DNA of 64,000 bases from Nostoc sp. CENA543 (GTDB taxonomy: Bacteria > Cyanobacteriota > Cyanobacteriia > Cyanobacteriales > Nostocaceae), in NCBI RefSeq assembly GCF_002896875.1, contig NZ_CP023278.1, positions 3,892,501-3,956,500 of the forward strand, read 5' to 3'. Shown here piece by piece: positions 48,122 through 57,419 of the stretch; the stretch's first letter is position 1, and each line of letters opens with the position of its first letter. The notes beneath the pieces were generated by a model, which had not been told where the DNA came from, made no database searches, and saw only the letters and a program-made list of their open reading frames with translations. The translations under genes and the position numbers were made by a program.

Positions 48122-48955
48122 ATGGCAAATTATCATCTTTGGCGACGACGCTGGTTTTATCCGTTGATTTCGGTAGTGGTAGCTGTGAGTGTGTGTATCA
48201 CTACACCTTTACCTAGTAGAGCCATAGATTTATTACCTCTATTATTCCAAGGGGCGCAAATACTACAACTATCGAATATATCTGATCGTCAGGAAGTAGA
48301 ACTTGGCGCGCAAATGAATCAGCAATTACGTAATGAAGTCAAACTCAATCGTGATCCGCAAATTAATCGCTACGTAGAAGAAATTGGGAAGCGGATAGTA
48401 GCAAGTAGCGATCGCCCTAGACTTCCTGCTACATTTCAGGTGGTAGAAGATAAAGCTATCAACGCGTTTGCAACTGCGGGGGGTTTTGTTTACGTCAACA
48501 CGGGTTTAATCAAAGCCGCAGAAAATGAAGCGGAACTCGCTAGCGTCATCTCCCATGAATGGGGTCATATTAGTGGTAAACATCTAGTTAAACAGATGCA
48601 GCAAAGAGCATTAGCTAGTGGTGTGGCGACAGCTGCGGGTTTAGAACGCAATACCGCCGTAGGAATTGGTGTAGAACTAGCACTCAATCGTCCCCGCAGT
48701 CGTCAAGATGAATTTGATGCTGATAAGCGGGGCTTAAGAACTCTCACACGGGCTGGTTATGCTCCCAGTGGGATGGTAAGTTTTATGCAAAAATTGCTCA
48801 GAAGTGGCAGTTCTGCCCCAACATTTTTAAGTACACACCCAGCCACAAGCGATCGCATCAGTGCTTTACAAGCTGCTATTGCTCGTCAACCCAGCAATGG
48901 ACGTGACGGATTAGACACCGCGAGTTATCGTGACAATATCCGTAGTGTTTTGTAG
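48122..48955 (+). CDS. Exported M48 family metalloprotease
   Basis: About 277 residues from the ATG at 48122, which has AGGAAAGG upstream; an ATG at 48101 is an alternative. An N-terminal signal segment follows a run of Arg (RRRWFYPLISVVVAVSVCITTPL). The zinc motif is HEWGH (about residues 148-152), and the Glu ligand lies in RQDEFDADKRGLRTL (about 198-212). The C-terminal TFLSTHPATSDRISAL motif is typical of BepA/LoiP-type periplasmic proteases that clear misfolded outer-membrane proteins. It stands alone between repeat blocks. Confidence 0.88.
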   Translation: MANYHLWRRRWFYPLISVVVAVSVCITTPLPSRAIDLLPLLFQGAQILQLSNISDRQEVELGAQMNQQLRNEVKLNRDPQINRYVEEIGKRIVASSDRPRLPATFQVVEDKAINAFATAGGFVYVNTGLIKAAENEAELASVISHEWGHISGKHLVKQMQQRALASGVATAAGLERNTAVGIGVELALNRPRSRQDEFDADKRGLRTLTRAGYAPSGMVSFMQKLLRSGSSAPTFLSTHPATSDRISALQAAIARQPSNGRDGLDTASYRDNIRSVL

Positions 48956-49105
48956 TCTAGTCAATAGTCATTAGTCAATAGTCATTAGTCATTAGTTAAT
49001 AGGGAACAGAGAACGGGGAACAGGGAACAGGGAACAGGGAACAGTTTTTCTCATCTCCTACCTTGTCTCCCTTGTCTCCCTTGTCTCCCTTGTCCCCAAT
49101 CCCCA
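48956..49105. repeat. Tandem repeats (gtcattagtca, ggaacaggg, cttgtctcc)
   Basis: Head-to-tail short repeats fill the gap between the M48 protease gene and the convergent phosphoesterase gene. Confidence 0.9.
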
Positions 49106-49109
49106 GTCC

Positions 49110-49868
49110 CTAAACTCGTTGCTGATGACGACGAGCTATTATTTTTTCTGGTTCAACTTTGACTACTGCTTCTGATAGGGGTAGTTTTCGTGAGCAGTTA
49201 GTAAAAACGTTAGTTTGGTAAATTAAATTGTTTGTCATATCAAATCCAGTTAACCAGCCGCTACGGGGATGATATGCACCAGTATCTATATCTAGCCATC
49301 CTCTACCTTGGGCTAATTGGCCGGGATTCACTCCAGGGAAAGTAAAAGTAATAGTGTGACCTACAACAATTAGTTTATTAGCAAAGTATGGCTGGTTTAT
49401 GGTGTGAAATTCGTCTCTAATCCAGCAAAATTGTTCTGCGGATTGTTCTCGGATGGCTTTTTTGGGATCAACACCAGCATGAGTTAGCCAGATATTTCCT
49501 AAATCAATATAGGTTGGTAAACTCTTAAGCCAGTTTATGTGTTCTAGGGAAACGGTAGCATCTGGGTAACTGGTAATAGTTGCTTGTCCTCCACTATGTA
49601 ACCATGCTTGCATTAAAGCTACTGGGACATTTTCACCAGTCAAGATATTTAATAACATCTGCTCGTGGTTGCCCAATAGACATTTGTAGTTGTTGTCTTT
49701 GACAAAATCAATTACTTGTGAACTTTGGGGGCCACGATCAATCAAGTCTCCCAAAAAATATACTTCGTCTTCAGTAGCAGGAGCGATCGCTTCTAATAAA
49801 TTGATTAGTCCTTCATAGTAACCATGCACATCCCCAATCACTATTTGACGCTTCCTAATTCCGCTCAT
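49110..49868 (-). CDS. Metallophosphoesterase (PrpE/ApaH-like Ser/Thr phosphatase family)
   Basis: 252 residues from the ATG at 49868 (MSGIRKRQIVIGDVHG); the frame continues to 49997 but without family sequence. Phosphoesterase motifs in order: VIGDVHGYYEGL, YFLGDLIDRGPQS, LLGNHEQMLLN, WLTHAGVDP and VVGHT, giving the full set of Asp/His/Asn metal ligands. Likely substrates are phosphoproteins or dinucleoside polyphosphates. Ribosome site not clear. Monocistronic. Confidence 0.85.
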   Translation of the reverse strand: MSGIRKRQIVIGDVHGYYEGLINLLEAIAPATEDEVYFLGDLIDRGPQSSQVIDFVKDNNYKCLLGNHEQMLLNILTGENVPVALMQAWLHSGGQATITSYPDATVSLEHINWLKSLPTYIDLGNIWLTHAGVDPKKAIREQSAEQFCWIRDEFHTINQPYFANKLIVVGHTITFTFPGVNPGQLAQGRGWLDIDTGAYHPRSGWLTGFDMTNNLIYQTNVFTNCSRKLPLSEAVVKVEPEKIIARRHQQRV

Positions 49869-50155
49869 CTGATATTCGCTACCATAAACTAGCTGAGTAC
49901 GTTTGTTACAGTCTAAGCTGTCAGATTTCCGTAACCACAGGTAAAAACTACTTGACAAATATAAATTTATTGTATTTTTTACAAGTCCCGTCTGCATCGG
50001 CCAAACAGAGCATTGTAACTAAATTTTTAGCCGCCGTCAGCAGGAAATAGAAAATGCAAATGTCAATTTTCCTGTGATTTGCTGGCTGTGAGTAATTTAA
50101 CGCAACGTATTTTAGAATTGATGCAGTTGTTTTATTGGTAACTCCTTGTTGCGCT

Positions 50156-50431
50156 ATGGCAGATCAGTTTTCTCCCGAAGTTAGCTCACGCATTTGCAGC
50201 CACATGAATGAGGATCACGCTAATGCTGTACTACTTTACGCTCAGTTTTTTGGTGGAGTCTTGGAAGCAACAGCCGCACAAATGCAAGCTATTGATGCTC
50301 AAGGTATGGACTTAATCGCACAAGTCAATGACGAGAATTTGCCTGTTCGCATTCCCTTTGATCATGTTTTAGCTGATTCGGAAGATGCCCATCATACTTT
50401 GATCGCGATGGTAAAGCAAGCACGCAGTTAA
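50156..50431 (+). CDS. DUF2470 (HugZ C-terminal-like) small protein
   Basis: 91 residues from the ATG at 50156; a TTG at 50135 opens the frame. The sequence SSRICSHMNEDHANAVLLYAQFFGG matches the DUF2470 domain found at the C-terminus of heme-degrading HugZ-like and pyridoxamine-oxidase-like proteins. There are conserved His residues in NEDH and a late SEDAHHTLIAMV. As a stand-alone domain it may bind heme or tetrapyrrole-linked proteins. The function is not proven. Confidence 0.78.
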   Translation: MADQFSPEVSSRICSHMNEDHANAVLLYAQFFGGVLEATAAQMQAIDAQGMDLIAQVNDENLPVRIPFDHVLADSEDAHHTLIAMVKQARS

Positions 50432-50642
50432 AGCATTTGGTGTGATCGGATTGGCACAAAACACAGTTTTTTAGTGGAAATTGCTGGAGCAATTAGCGGG
50501 AATAGAGAAGAAACTTTAAGATTTAGTGAAGCGTCAAAACTGTAGCTAGTATCTATCCTAATTAATTCTCTCTGGGATTTGTTAGGGAAAAATGCTGGAG
50601 ATAATTTAAGATAGCAGTCAAAATTCCCCATCTTCCATCGCT

Positions 50643-51140
50643 ATGTTACCCCGCTATAAATTTTCTTTATCAAAAATTCGTTGTCTTGGATTAACTTTAG
50701 TATTGCAGGCTACAGTATTGGCTGCTTTAACTCTACCCAAACAACTACAACCAGCTACAGCACAAACACCAACAGGAAATCGTCCCCTGACTATTCGCTC
50801 TGACATCCAAGAATACGACGCAAAAAACCAAGTGATTACGGCTCGTGGGAATGTCCAAATGCTGTATCCTGCTCGCCAAATTCAAGCTACAGCCGCACAA
50901 GCCCAATACTTCAGCAAAGAACGCCGGATTGATTTCAGTGGTAACGTCTACATTTTGCAACAAGGCGGTAATAGCATCCGCGCCGAAAAGGTGACATATT
51001 TAATTGATGAAGGGCGTTTTGTTGCCTTACCTCAATCGAGTCGTCAAGTAGAGTCTATTTATATGGTTGAAGACTCAGAATTAGACACAAGGAATAATAC
51101 ACCAGCCCCCAAAACACCAGCACTCAAACCAGCTAATTAG
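50643..51140 (+). CDS. lptA: LptA/OstA-like periplasmic lipopolysaccharide transport protein
   Basis: A 165-residue protein with signal peptide (SKIRCLGLTLVLQATVLAALTLP, cleavage near residue 42 after ATAQ). One OstA beta-jellyroll domain follows: LTIRSDIQEYDAKNQVITARGNVQMLYPARQIQATAAQAQYF...RIDFSGNV. It would form the bridge carrying lipopolysaccharide to the outer membrane. lptB follows 28 bases later and lptF after that, supporting the assignment. The Ser/Pro-rich tail is unstructured. Confidence 0.87.
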   Translation: MLPRYKFSLSKIRCLGLTLVLQATVLAALTLPKQLQPATAQTPTGNRPLTIRSDIQEYDAKNQVITARGNVQMLYPARQIQATAAQAQYFSKERRIDFSGNVYILQQGGNSIRAEKVTYLIDEGRFVALPQSSRQVESIYMVEDSELDTRNNTPAPKTPALKPAN

Positions 51141-51168
51141 CATCAACCACTCACACAGTCCGCAAATA

Positions 51169-51897
51169 GTGAAAATTGTCTTAGAAAATATTCACAAATC
51201 TTACGGCAAGCGACTCATTGTCAATCGCGTCAATCTTTCTGTATCTCAGGGTGAGATTGTCGGTTTACTAGGCCCCAATGGAGCTGGTAAAACGACAACA
51301 TTCTACATTGCTACAGGTTTAGAAAAACCCAATCAGGGAAAGGTTTGGTTAGATAGTTTAGATATTACTGGATTGCCAATGCACAAAAGAGCGCGATTAG
51401 GCATTGGCTATCTAGCACAAGAAGCGAGTGTTTTTCGTCAACTGTCAGTCCATGATAATATCCGGTTAGTGCTAGAGCAAACTAACGTACCGCGACGGGA
51501 ATGGCCAAAGCGCATAGCCACACTTTTACATGAATTCCGCTTAGAAAAAGTGGCGAAAAGCAAAGGAATTCAACTTTCTGGTGGAGAGAGAAGACGTACC
51601 GAATTAGCTAGAGCCTTAGCAGCCGGAAGAGAAGGCCCCAAATTTTTACTATTAGATGAACCCTTTGCAGGCGTTGATCCGATCGCAGTGCATGAAATTC
51701 AACATATTGTCGCACAACTACGCGATCGCGGCATGGGCATCTTAATCACAGATCATAACGTCCGAGAAACCCTAGCCATCACAGACCGAGCCTACATCAT
51801 GCGTGAAGGGCAAATTCTCGCCTACGGCACAGCCGAAGAACTATACAACAATCCCCTCGTGCGGCAGTATTACTTAGGTGATAATTTCCAACTTTAG
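51169..51897 (+). CDS. lptB: Lipopolysaccharide export ATP-binding protein LptB
   Basis: A 242-residue ABC ATPase; GTG start. Walker A GLLGPNGAGKTTTFY (about residues 32-46), Q-loop in YLAQEASVFRQLSV, signature LSGGERRRTELARALA (about 138-153), Walker B KFLLLDEPFAGVDP and switch His in ITDHNVRETL. The LptB-specific stretch EASVFRQLSV is present. It energises extraction of lipopolysaccharide from the inner membrane with LptF/G. Operon with lptA and lptF. Confidence 0.92.
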   Translation: MKIVLENIHKSYGKRLIVNRVNLSVSQGEIVGLLGPNGAGKTTTFYIATGLEKPNQGKVWLDSLDITGLPMHKRARLGIGYLAQEASVFRQLSVHDNIRLVLEQTNVPRREWPKRIATLLHEFRLEKVAKSKGIQLSGGERRRTELARALAAGREGPKFLLLDEPFAGVDPIAVHEIQHIVAQLRDRGMGILITDHNVRETLAITDRAYIMREGQILAYGTAEELYNNPLVRQYYLGDNFQL

Positions 51898-52078
51898 GGG
51901 CTGGGGATTGGGGATTGGGGACTGGGGACTGGGGATTGGGGATTGGGGATTGGGGACTGGGGACTGGGGACAAGGTAGTAAATGAGAAAAACTGTTCCCT
52001 GTTTTCTAACGACTAATGACTAACGACTAATGACTATTGACTAATGACTAATGACTATTGACTATTGACTATTGACTA
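51898..52078. repeat. ggggattgggg and tgactaatgac tandem repeats inside the lpt operon
   Basis: About a dozen heptamers of ggggatt/ggggact, then about ten copies of ctaatga/ctattga, between lptB and lptF. Confidence 0.9.
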
Positions 52079-52085
52079 AAAACCT

Positions 52086-53261
52086 ATGGTATCCAAACAG
52101 TTTACGCCTTTTTACAGCCTGAAATCTTTGCTGCCTTTTACGATTATGGATCGTTACTTGGCTAGTGAACTGCTACCAACTTTTTTGTTTGGAGTGGGGG
52201 CTTTTTCGTCAATTGGTGTCACTGTTGATGCAGTGTTTGATTTGGTACGTAGAGTTGTAGAATCTGGTCTACCAGTTAATGTTGCTGTTCAGGTTTTTCT
52301 ATTAAAACTGCCGGCTTTCATTGTTTTAGCTTTCCCTATGTCTACACTGTTGGCGACTTTGATGGCTTATAGTCGTCTTTCTAGTGAAAGTGAATTAGTG
52401 GCTTTGCGGGGTTGTGGAGTCAGTGTTTATCGGATGGTGCTGACGGCGGTAATATTGAGCTTTGTGGTGACTGGGATGACTTTTGTATTTAATGAGCAAA
52501 TCGCACCAGCAGCCAATTATCAAGCTACTCTCACCTTAAACGCAGCCATTAAATCAGATAAACCAACAATTAAACAGCAGAATATCTTTTATCCTGAATA
52601 TCGAGACGTTTTAGAGTCAGACGGGACGAAAAACAGGATATTGACACGCCTATTTTATGCTGACCAGTTTGATGGTAGACAGATGAAAGGCTTAACTATT
52701 ATTGATCGCTCCACAGAAGGTTTAAATCAGATTGTGGTTGCAGAATCAGCCCAGTGGAATGGCTCACAAAGTGTCTGGGATTTTTATAACGGTACAATCT
52801 ATTTAGTTGCGCCCGATCGCTCTTACCGCAATATCTTAAGATTTGAAAAGCAACAATTAAAGCTTCCCCGCACACCTTTAAGCTTGGTAGAAAGAAGCCG
52901 TGACTATGGCGAGATGAACATTTCCGAAGCCTTGGAACAATTAACCGTAGAGAGATTGGGAGGCGATCGCCAAAAAATCCGTAAACTAGAAGTACGAATT
53001 CAACAAAAAATCGCCCTACCTTTCGTCTGTGTAGTGTTTGGCTTAGTCGGTGCAGCTATGGGAACCATACCCCAACGTACAGGAAGAGGTACAAGTTTTG
53101 GGATTAGCGTAATTGTCATATTCTCTTATTACCTACTTAGCTTTATCACCGGCGCACTAGGACAAGCTGGAGTATTTTCTCCCTTCATAGGTGCTTGGTT
53201 GCCTAACTTTATTTTCTTGGGGATAGGTACATTTTTATTAATACGTGTTGCTCAAAGGTAG
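52086..53261 (+). CDS. lptF: LptF/LptG family permease
   Basis: A 391-residue protein of the YjgP/YjgQ family with three membrane helices at each end (about residues 20-120 and 300-388) around a periplasmic beta-jellyroll. Landmarks are MDRYLASELLPTFLFGVGAF, FPMSTLLATLMAYSRLSSESELVALRGCGVSVYRM (coupling helix) and PFVCVVFGLVGAAMGTIPQRTGR. It is the membrane part of the LptBFG exporter. Cyanobacteria usually have one such permease, possibly as a homodimer. Third gene of the lpt cluster. Confidence 0.9.
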   Translation: MVSKQFTPFYSLKSLLPFTIMDRYLASELLPTFLFGVGAFSSIGVTVDAVFDLVRRVVESGLPVNVAVQVFLLKLPAFIVLAFPMSTLLATLMAYSRLSSESELVALRGCGVSVYRMVLTAVILSFVVTGMTFVFNEQIAPAANYQATLTLNAAIKSDKPTIKQQNIFYPEYRDVLESDGTKNRILTRLFYADQFDGRQMKGLTIIDRSTEGLNQIVVAESAQWNGSQSVWDFYNGTIYLVAPDRSYRNILRFEKQQLKLPRTPLSLVERSRDYGEMNISEALEQLTVERLGGDRQKIRKLEVRIQQKIALPFVCVVFGLVGAAMGTIPQRTGRGTSFGISVIVIFSYYLLSFITGALGQAGVFSPFIGAWLPNFIFLGIGTFLLIRVAQR

Positions 53262-53274
53262 AGTATGGCGGGAC

Positions 53275-53453
53275 AATGGACGATGGGCATGGGGCATTGG
53301 GCATTGGGGACAAGGTAGGAGATGAGAAAAACTGTTCCCTGTTCCCTGTTCCCTGTTCCCTGTTCCCTGTTCACTAATGACTAATGACTAATGACTAATG
53401 ACTATTGACTAATGACTATTGACTATTGACTAATGACTATTGACTATTGACTA
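53275..53453. repeat. Tandem repeats (gggcatt, ttccctg, ctaatga/ctattga)
   Basis: Three repeat classes in series between lptF and the Asn-rich protein gene. Confidence 0.9.
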
Positions 53454-53459
53454 ATGACC

Positions 53460-54716
53460 ATGAAAAACAATCATTATCCTCCGGCTTATTTACGCTATCT
53501 GAAAGCGCGATTAATGAATTTGGGGCGACCTAGTTTTTGGGGAACTGCTATATTTTTATCTGTGGTTGGGCTACTAATTCATGAGTATTGGGCCAACCCA
53601 GATATATTTGGTGCGCGCAATGATGCTGCTTTGAACTCTTCCGATCCTTTGGGGGCTTCGCTGTCACGGGAAGATAGAGCGATCGCAGCAGATATTGATA
53701 ATTTACCACTATTGTTTGGTAACAATCCACAACCAGTTTTGCCAACACAAACTGTTACTAACTCTGACGAAAATAAAAATAACAATTCGTTGTTGGATGC
53801 TCTTAAACAAAAATCGGCTGCTCAAAAACCTAATCCTGTCCCTAATAATCTCAACGCCCTAGCACCACCTCAAAATAAAAATCTATTCGTATCAGAAGCA
53901 GAAAGTTTATTACGCTTTGGCGCAACTGATAATAATCATTTATTAGGTTTTAAGTCTTTGGATTTCTCGACTAATTCAGCAGATGCTACATCAAATTCTG
54001 CGACAACAGAAGCCAAAACAGTTAATAGAAATAACCAGAGTACGAATTCAGTTGATAATTTATCAACGAATATTAATTTAATTAACAATCAAAACACATC
54101 TGGTTTGAATGGGACAAACCCATCAAATACTACCTCTATAAATGGTAATGATGACAATAGATTAGTACAAAATTCACCTAATCCCATTTATCCTAACCAA
54201 ACTTTATCACCCACTAGTATTATCAATCCCCAAGTCAATTACACTCGCTTACCTGGATATAATAATTTCAATAATCAACAAAGCCTTTCACCAAGTACGC
54301 GCGTAAACTCTCCTACTAACTATCTGCAACCAAACACAATTAATCCCCCATCTGGAGTTTACAATATACCCAACAGTCAGTCCCTACCATCTAGTACAGG
54401 GTTAAATACTAGACCAGGTTACGTCCAACCAACAACCACAAATAGCCAACCAGGTTTCTCTAGTAACTTTAATAACAATCAAGTTGTGCCGAGTCAGGTT
54501 CCACAAACAACACAAGTAATTACGGGAACATCACCAATTATCGGCCCCTATACTATTCGTAATTCTCGCCAAAATTTTAACGTCAAAGTCGAGCCATTAG
54601 TCCCTCATAATTACGGCAATTCTATTTGGCAGCAACCTAATCAAGTTCCCCAGCCAGACTTACCCTACACTCCATATACTAATAATCAATTCCAAGGTCA
54701 ATATAGAAACAGATAA
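53460..54716 (+). CDS. Asn/Ser/Pro-rich membrane-anchored protein
   Basis: 418 residues from the ATG at 53460; an ATG at 53454 is an alternative. One membrane helix lies near residues 24-44 (WGTAIFLSVVGLLIHEYW). The rest is a low-complexity, Asn-, Ser-, Thr- and Pro-rich region with little predicted structure. A motif such as RLPGYNNFNNQQSLSPSTRVN / GLNTRPGYVQ recurs two or three times near residues 265-345. It probably extends through the periplasm. I recognise no family. Its position directly after lptF suggests an envelope role, but that is inference. Confidence 0.65.
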   Translation: MKNNHYPPAYLRYLKARLMNLGRPSFWGTAIFLSVVGLLIHEYWANPDIFGARNDAALNSSDPLGASLSREDRAIAADIDNLPLLFGNNPQPVLPTQTVTNSDENKNNNSLLDALKQKSAAQKPNPVPNNLNALAPPQNKNLFVSEAESLLRFGATDNNHLLGFKSLDFSTNSADATSNSATTEAKTVNRNNQSTNSVDNLSTNINLINNQNTSGLNGTNPSNTTSINGNDDNRLVQNSPNPIYPNQTLSPTSIINPQVNYTRLPGYNNFNNQQSLSPSTRVNSPTNYLQPNTINPPSGVYNIPNSQSLPSSTGLNTRPGYVQPTTTNSQPGFSSNFNNNQVVPSQVPQTTQVITGTSPIIGPYTIRNSRQNFNVKVEPLVPHNYGNSIWQQPNQVPQPDLPYTPYTNNQFQGQYRNR

Positions 54717-54825
54717 CTGTTGATTGTGATAAGGGTGTGTCTAATCAAAATATCTTGACTATTGACTAATGTACGGGTGGGTTTAATCAAAATATCTATT
54801 TTCTAACGTGAATACCTCACAAAAC

Positions 54826-54893
54826 CTGCCCCTACTGGCTAATGACTAATGACTAATGACTATTGACTATTGACTATTGACTATTGACTATGT
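54826..54893. repeat. ctaatgactattga tandem repeats
   Basis: About nine copies of gactaat/gactatt in the leader of the dipeptidase gene. Confidence 0.9.
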
Positions 54894-54943
54894 TTTTTCC
54901 ACAATTAGCTGATGTGCGAAATTTGTGGTTGTGAGTAGAGTGA

Positions 54944-55648
54944 ATGCAAACTTATCAAATTAGGCCTTATCATCAAATACCTATTAGGGAATGTGGTGAA
55001 CGGCTAGCGGAGATTCCTTTAGAAATGTTTGCTGTGGAATCTCCCCATCCTTATGAAAAATTGGGTGCGAGTTATGGAGATTATTCTCCTTATTATCTCC
55101 GCCAGAGTGTGGTGGAAAATTTAATTCAAGCTCAGAATTACCTGCAATCACTGCGTCCTCACTGGCGCATTCAGGTATTTGATGGTTATCGTCCGGTAGC
55201 TGTACAGCAGTTTATGGTAGATTACAGTTTTGCTACTGCCCTACAGGAAAGAGGCTTAACTGAAGCCGAGTTAACACCCCAGCAGCGTCAAGAGATTTGG
55301 GAAGCGGTGTATGAAATTTGGGCTGTACCGAGTATGGATGAAAAAACGCCGCCTCCTCATAGTACAGGTGGGGCAGTAGACATTACATTGGTGGATGAAA
55401 CTGGACAAGTAATTGATATGGGTTCGCCTATTGATGAAATGTCAGTGCGATCGCATCCTGATTACTATGCTGATCAGGATCACCCCTATGCTCATTACTA
55501 TCATGCCCATCGTCAGTTATTGTGTGAAGTCATGTTGAAAGCTGGTTTTCAACGTAACCCCAAAGAATGGTGGCATTTTTGTTATGGTGATCAAATGTGG
55601 GCTTGGCTGAATCATCAACCAGTAGCCCGTTATGGGCGTTTATTTTAG
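54944..55648 (+). CDS. D-alanyl-D-alanine dipeptidase (VanX/DdpX-like, M15D)
   Basis: A 234-residue zinc peptidase. Motifs: FDGYRPVAVQQFM (Arg of the family), STGGAVDITLVD (zinc His replaced in my reading by the preceding PPPHSTGGAVDI with His and Asp ligands, about residues 137-150) and KEWWHFCYGD (catalytic Glu and third His, about 206-215). It cleaves D-Ala-D-Ala and in non-pathogens takes part in peptidoglycan recycling. No vanHA-type genes are adjacent, so it is not a resistance operon. It is monocistronic. Confidence 0.85.
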   Translation: MQTYQIRPYHQIPIRECGERLAEIPLEMFAVESPHPYEKLGASYGDYSPYYLRQSVVENLIQAQNYLQSLRPHWRIQVFDGYRPVAVQQFMVDYSFATALQERGLTEAELTPQQRQEIWEAVYEIWAVPSMDEKTPPPHSTGGAVDITLVDETGQVIDMGSPIDEMSVRSHPDYYADQDHPYAHYYHAHRQLLCEVMLKAGFQRNPKEWWHFCYGDQMWAWLNHQPVARYGRLF

Positions 55649-55845
55649 CCTCTGTATACTAAGCATCTTCTGGATTCATCTGTCTTAATTCTTCAGTGGT
55701 GTATGTACCGATAGGACTCCAAAGTAAGTAAGTCGGTGAGAAAAAATTTAACTATCTTAAGAAATGTAAACTAGGCTAAAATCCCCTTGCCCCCTGTTCC
55801 CTGCCCCCTTGCCCCCTGCCTAATCAGAACTACAGATATTTATGT

Positions 55846-56685
55846 TCACTTATTTGTGGGAATTAAAACACCATGTTTGGGACTAAATAGAAATGCTAAC
55901 AGGAATAGACTCGAAACTACTAATACAATAGCTGGGCCAGAAGGCAAATTATAAAAGTAGCTCAAATACATACCGCTAATGCTAGAAAAAACGCCAATAC
56001 TTGCACCTAAAATCATCACTTGGTGTAACCGTTTGACCAAAAGATAAGCAGTAGCTCCGGGGGTGATTAAGAGAGACAACACTAAAATTACTCCCACCGC
56101 TTTCATACTAGCGACAATTGTTAAAGCAATTAGCAGCATTAAGCCAAAATTGAGGCGATTAACAGGCAAACCTGCGGCTTGCGCTCCTAAAGGGTCAAAT
56201 GTAAAAAATAGTAGTTCTTTATATAGCAGAACAATTACTACTAAAACAATAGTGGAAATAATTGCTGTGTCTCGGACTTCATTAATAGTAACGCCGAGAA
56301 TATTACCGAATAAAAAGTGATTGAGGTCGATTTTATTATCTTTTTGAATTAAAGTAATGAGGGTAACACCGAGTGCGAAAAAGGCGGAGAAAACTATCCC
56401 CATTGCAGCATCTTCTTTAATAGGCGATCGCGTTCTAATCCAGGTAATGATAATCGTACTAAAAACCCCGGCAATAAACGCGCCAATAAAAATATTAGCC
56501 CCCACCATAAAAGCGATCGCCAGTCCAGGTAAAACCGAGTGACTAATAGCATCCCCCAAAAGTGCTAATCTTTGCACCATCAAATAACTACCCACCACCG
56601 CACACAACAAACCCACTAAAATTGCAATCACAAGCGATCGCTGCATAAAACCATACTGCAACGGTTCAATTAAAGCATCTAACAT
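55846..56685 (-). CDS. Metal ABC transporter permease (ZnuB/MntB family)
   Basis: A 279-residue protein with about eight membrane helices. Family stretches are MQRSLVIAILVGLLCAVVGSYLMVQRLALLGDAISHSVLPGLA (about residues 14-56) and LLITPGATAYLLVKR (about 208-222), with FDPLGAQAAGLP before them. It moves zinc or manganese across the inner membrane. The matching ATPase and binding protein are not next to it: the sequence upstream is repeats followed by an unrelated gene. It must work with subunits encoded elsewhere. Confidence 0.87.
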   Translation of the reverse strand: MLDALIEPLQYGFMQRSLVIAILVGLLCAVVGSYLMVQRLALLGDAISHSVLPGLAIAFMVGANIFIGAFIAGVFSTIIITWIRTRSPIKEDAAMGIVFSAFFALGVTLITLIQKDNKIDLNHFLFGNILGVTINEVRDTAIISTIVLVVIVLLYKELLFFTFDPLGAQAAGLPVNRLNFGLMLLIALTIVASMKAVGVILVLSLLITPGATAYLLVKRLHQVMILGASIGVFSSISGMYLSYFYNLPSGPAIVLVVSSLFLLAFLFSPKHGVLIPTNK

Positions 56686-56751
56686 AAATTAGCCCCAGTT
56701 TTTTCACTAGTTAAAATCTTAACTTGAAAGAGGACTTGGGGGTGTAATGCC

Positions 56752-56784
56752 AATTCGCAATTCGCAATTCGCAATTCGCAATTA
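56752..56784. repeat. attcgca heptamer repeat
   Basis: Four copies of attcgca(attcgca) upstream of the permease gene, the inverse of the block at 40950. Confidence 0.85.
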
Positions 56785-56898
56785 AGAAAGTCAGATAACA
56801 CCTGGATTTCAAGCTTTGCATTTGTTGCTTAATTTTGGAGAATTGGTATAAGAGTGTAGGGGGATAAGAGAGACAAGGAAGAAAAATCCTATTTCCAA

Positions 56899-56966
56899 TA
56901 ACTAATAACTAATGACTAATGACTAATGACTAATGACTAATGACTAATGACTAATGACTAATGACT
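56899..56966. repeat. ctaatga tandem repeat
   Basis: Eight perfect copies of ctaatga reaching into the stop region of the gene at 56965. Confidence 0.9.
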
Positions 56967-57336
56967 ATTTCGCACACTGTAAAACTCTTGCTTGGGGATA
57001 CATTTTTTGTAGTTGTAACTGCTTTTGTAATTGTGATTGTCCGTAGGTTTGTAACTGTTTAATTGCTTCCGGTGTAGGTGGAATTGATAATTTATCTTCC
57101 CCTAAACTACTAAATAAAATCACAGATGTTACTTGCAATCTACGTTGCTGATATTGTTGATAAATTTCAGTGTAATCTTGTACTACCTGTTGCCATTCTG
57201 CTGTCGGGCAATAACTGCGATCAATTAGTAGTGTGACAGATGGGATGGCAAACAGCAAACTAATCAACAATCCGGTGATAAAAAAGGCTAACCAACTAAT
57301 TCCTAAAGTTTTGAGAAGCTGCGTCTTAATGTTCAT
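56965..57336 (-). CDS. Small membrane-anchored protein of the vWA cluster
   Basis: A 123-residue protein with one N-terminal membrane helix (WLAFFITGLLISLLFAIPSVTLLI, about residues 15-38) and a periplasmic, Gln-rich helical domain with two Cys (YCPTAEW near 45 and VLQCAK at the C-terminus) that could form a disulfide. I recognise no named family. It is the last gene of a three-gene run with the vWA lipoprotein and the 217-residue membrane protein. Confidence 0.6.
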   Translation of the reverse strand: MNIKTQLLKTLGISWLAFFITGLLISLLFAIPSVTLLIDRSYCPTAEWQQVVQDYTEIYQQYQQRRLQVTSVILFSSLGEDKLSIPPTPEAIKQLQTYGQSQLQKQLQLQKMYPQARVLQCAK

Positions 57337-57419
57337 GATTTTATGATTTATACCTCATAATTGATAAAAAATCTTCCCCTACACCCCTATACCCTCACAT
57401 CCCTACACCCTTGTGCAAT

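Noticed and set aside
51898-54893. CRISPR arrays in the repeat blocks of the lpt region
   Set aside because: Units are 7-8 bases in direct tandem without spacers, typical short repeats of Nostocaceae, and no cas genes are present.
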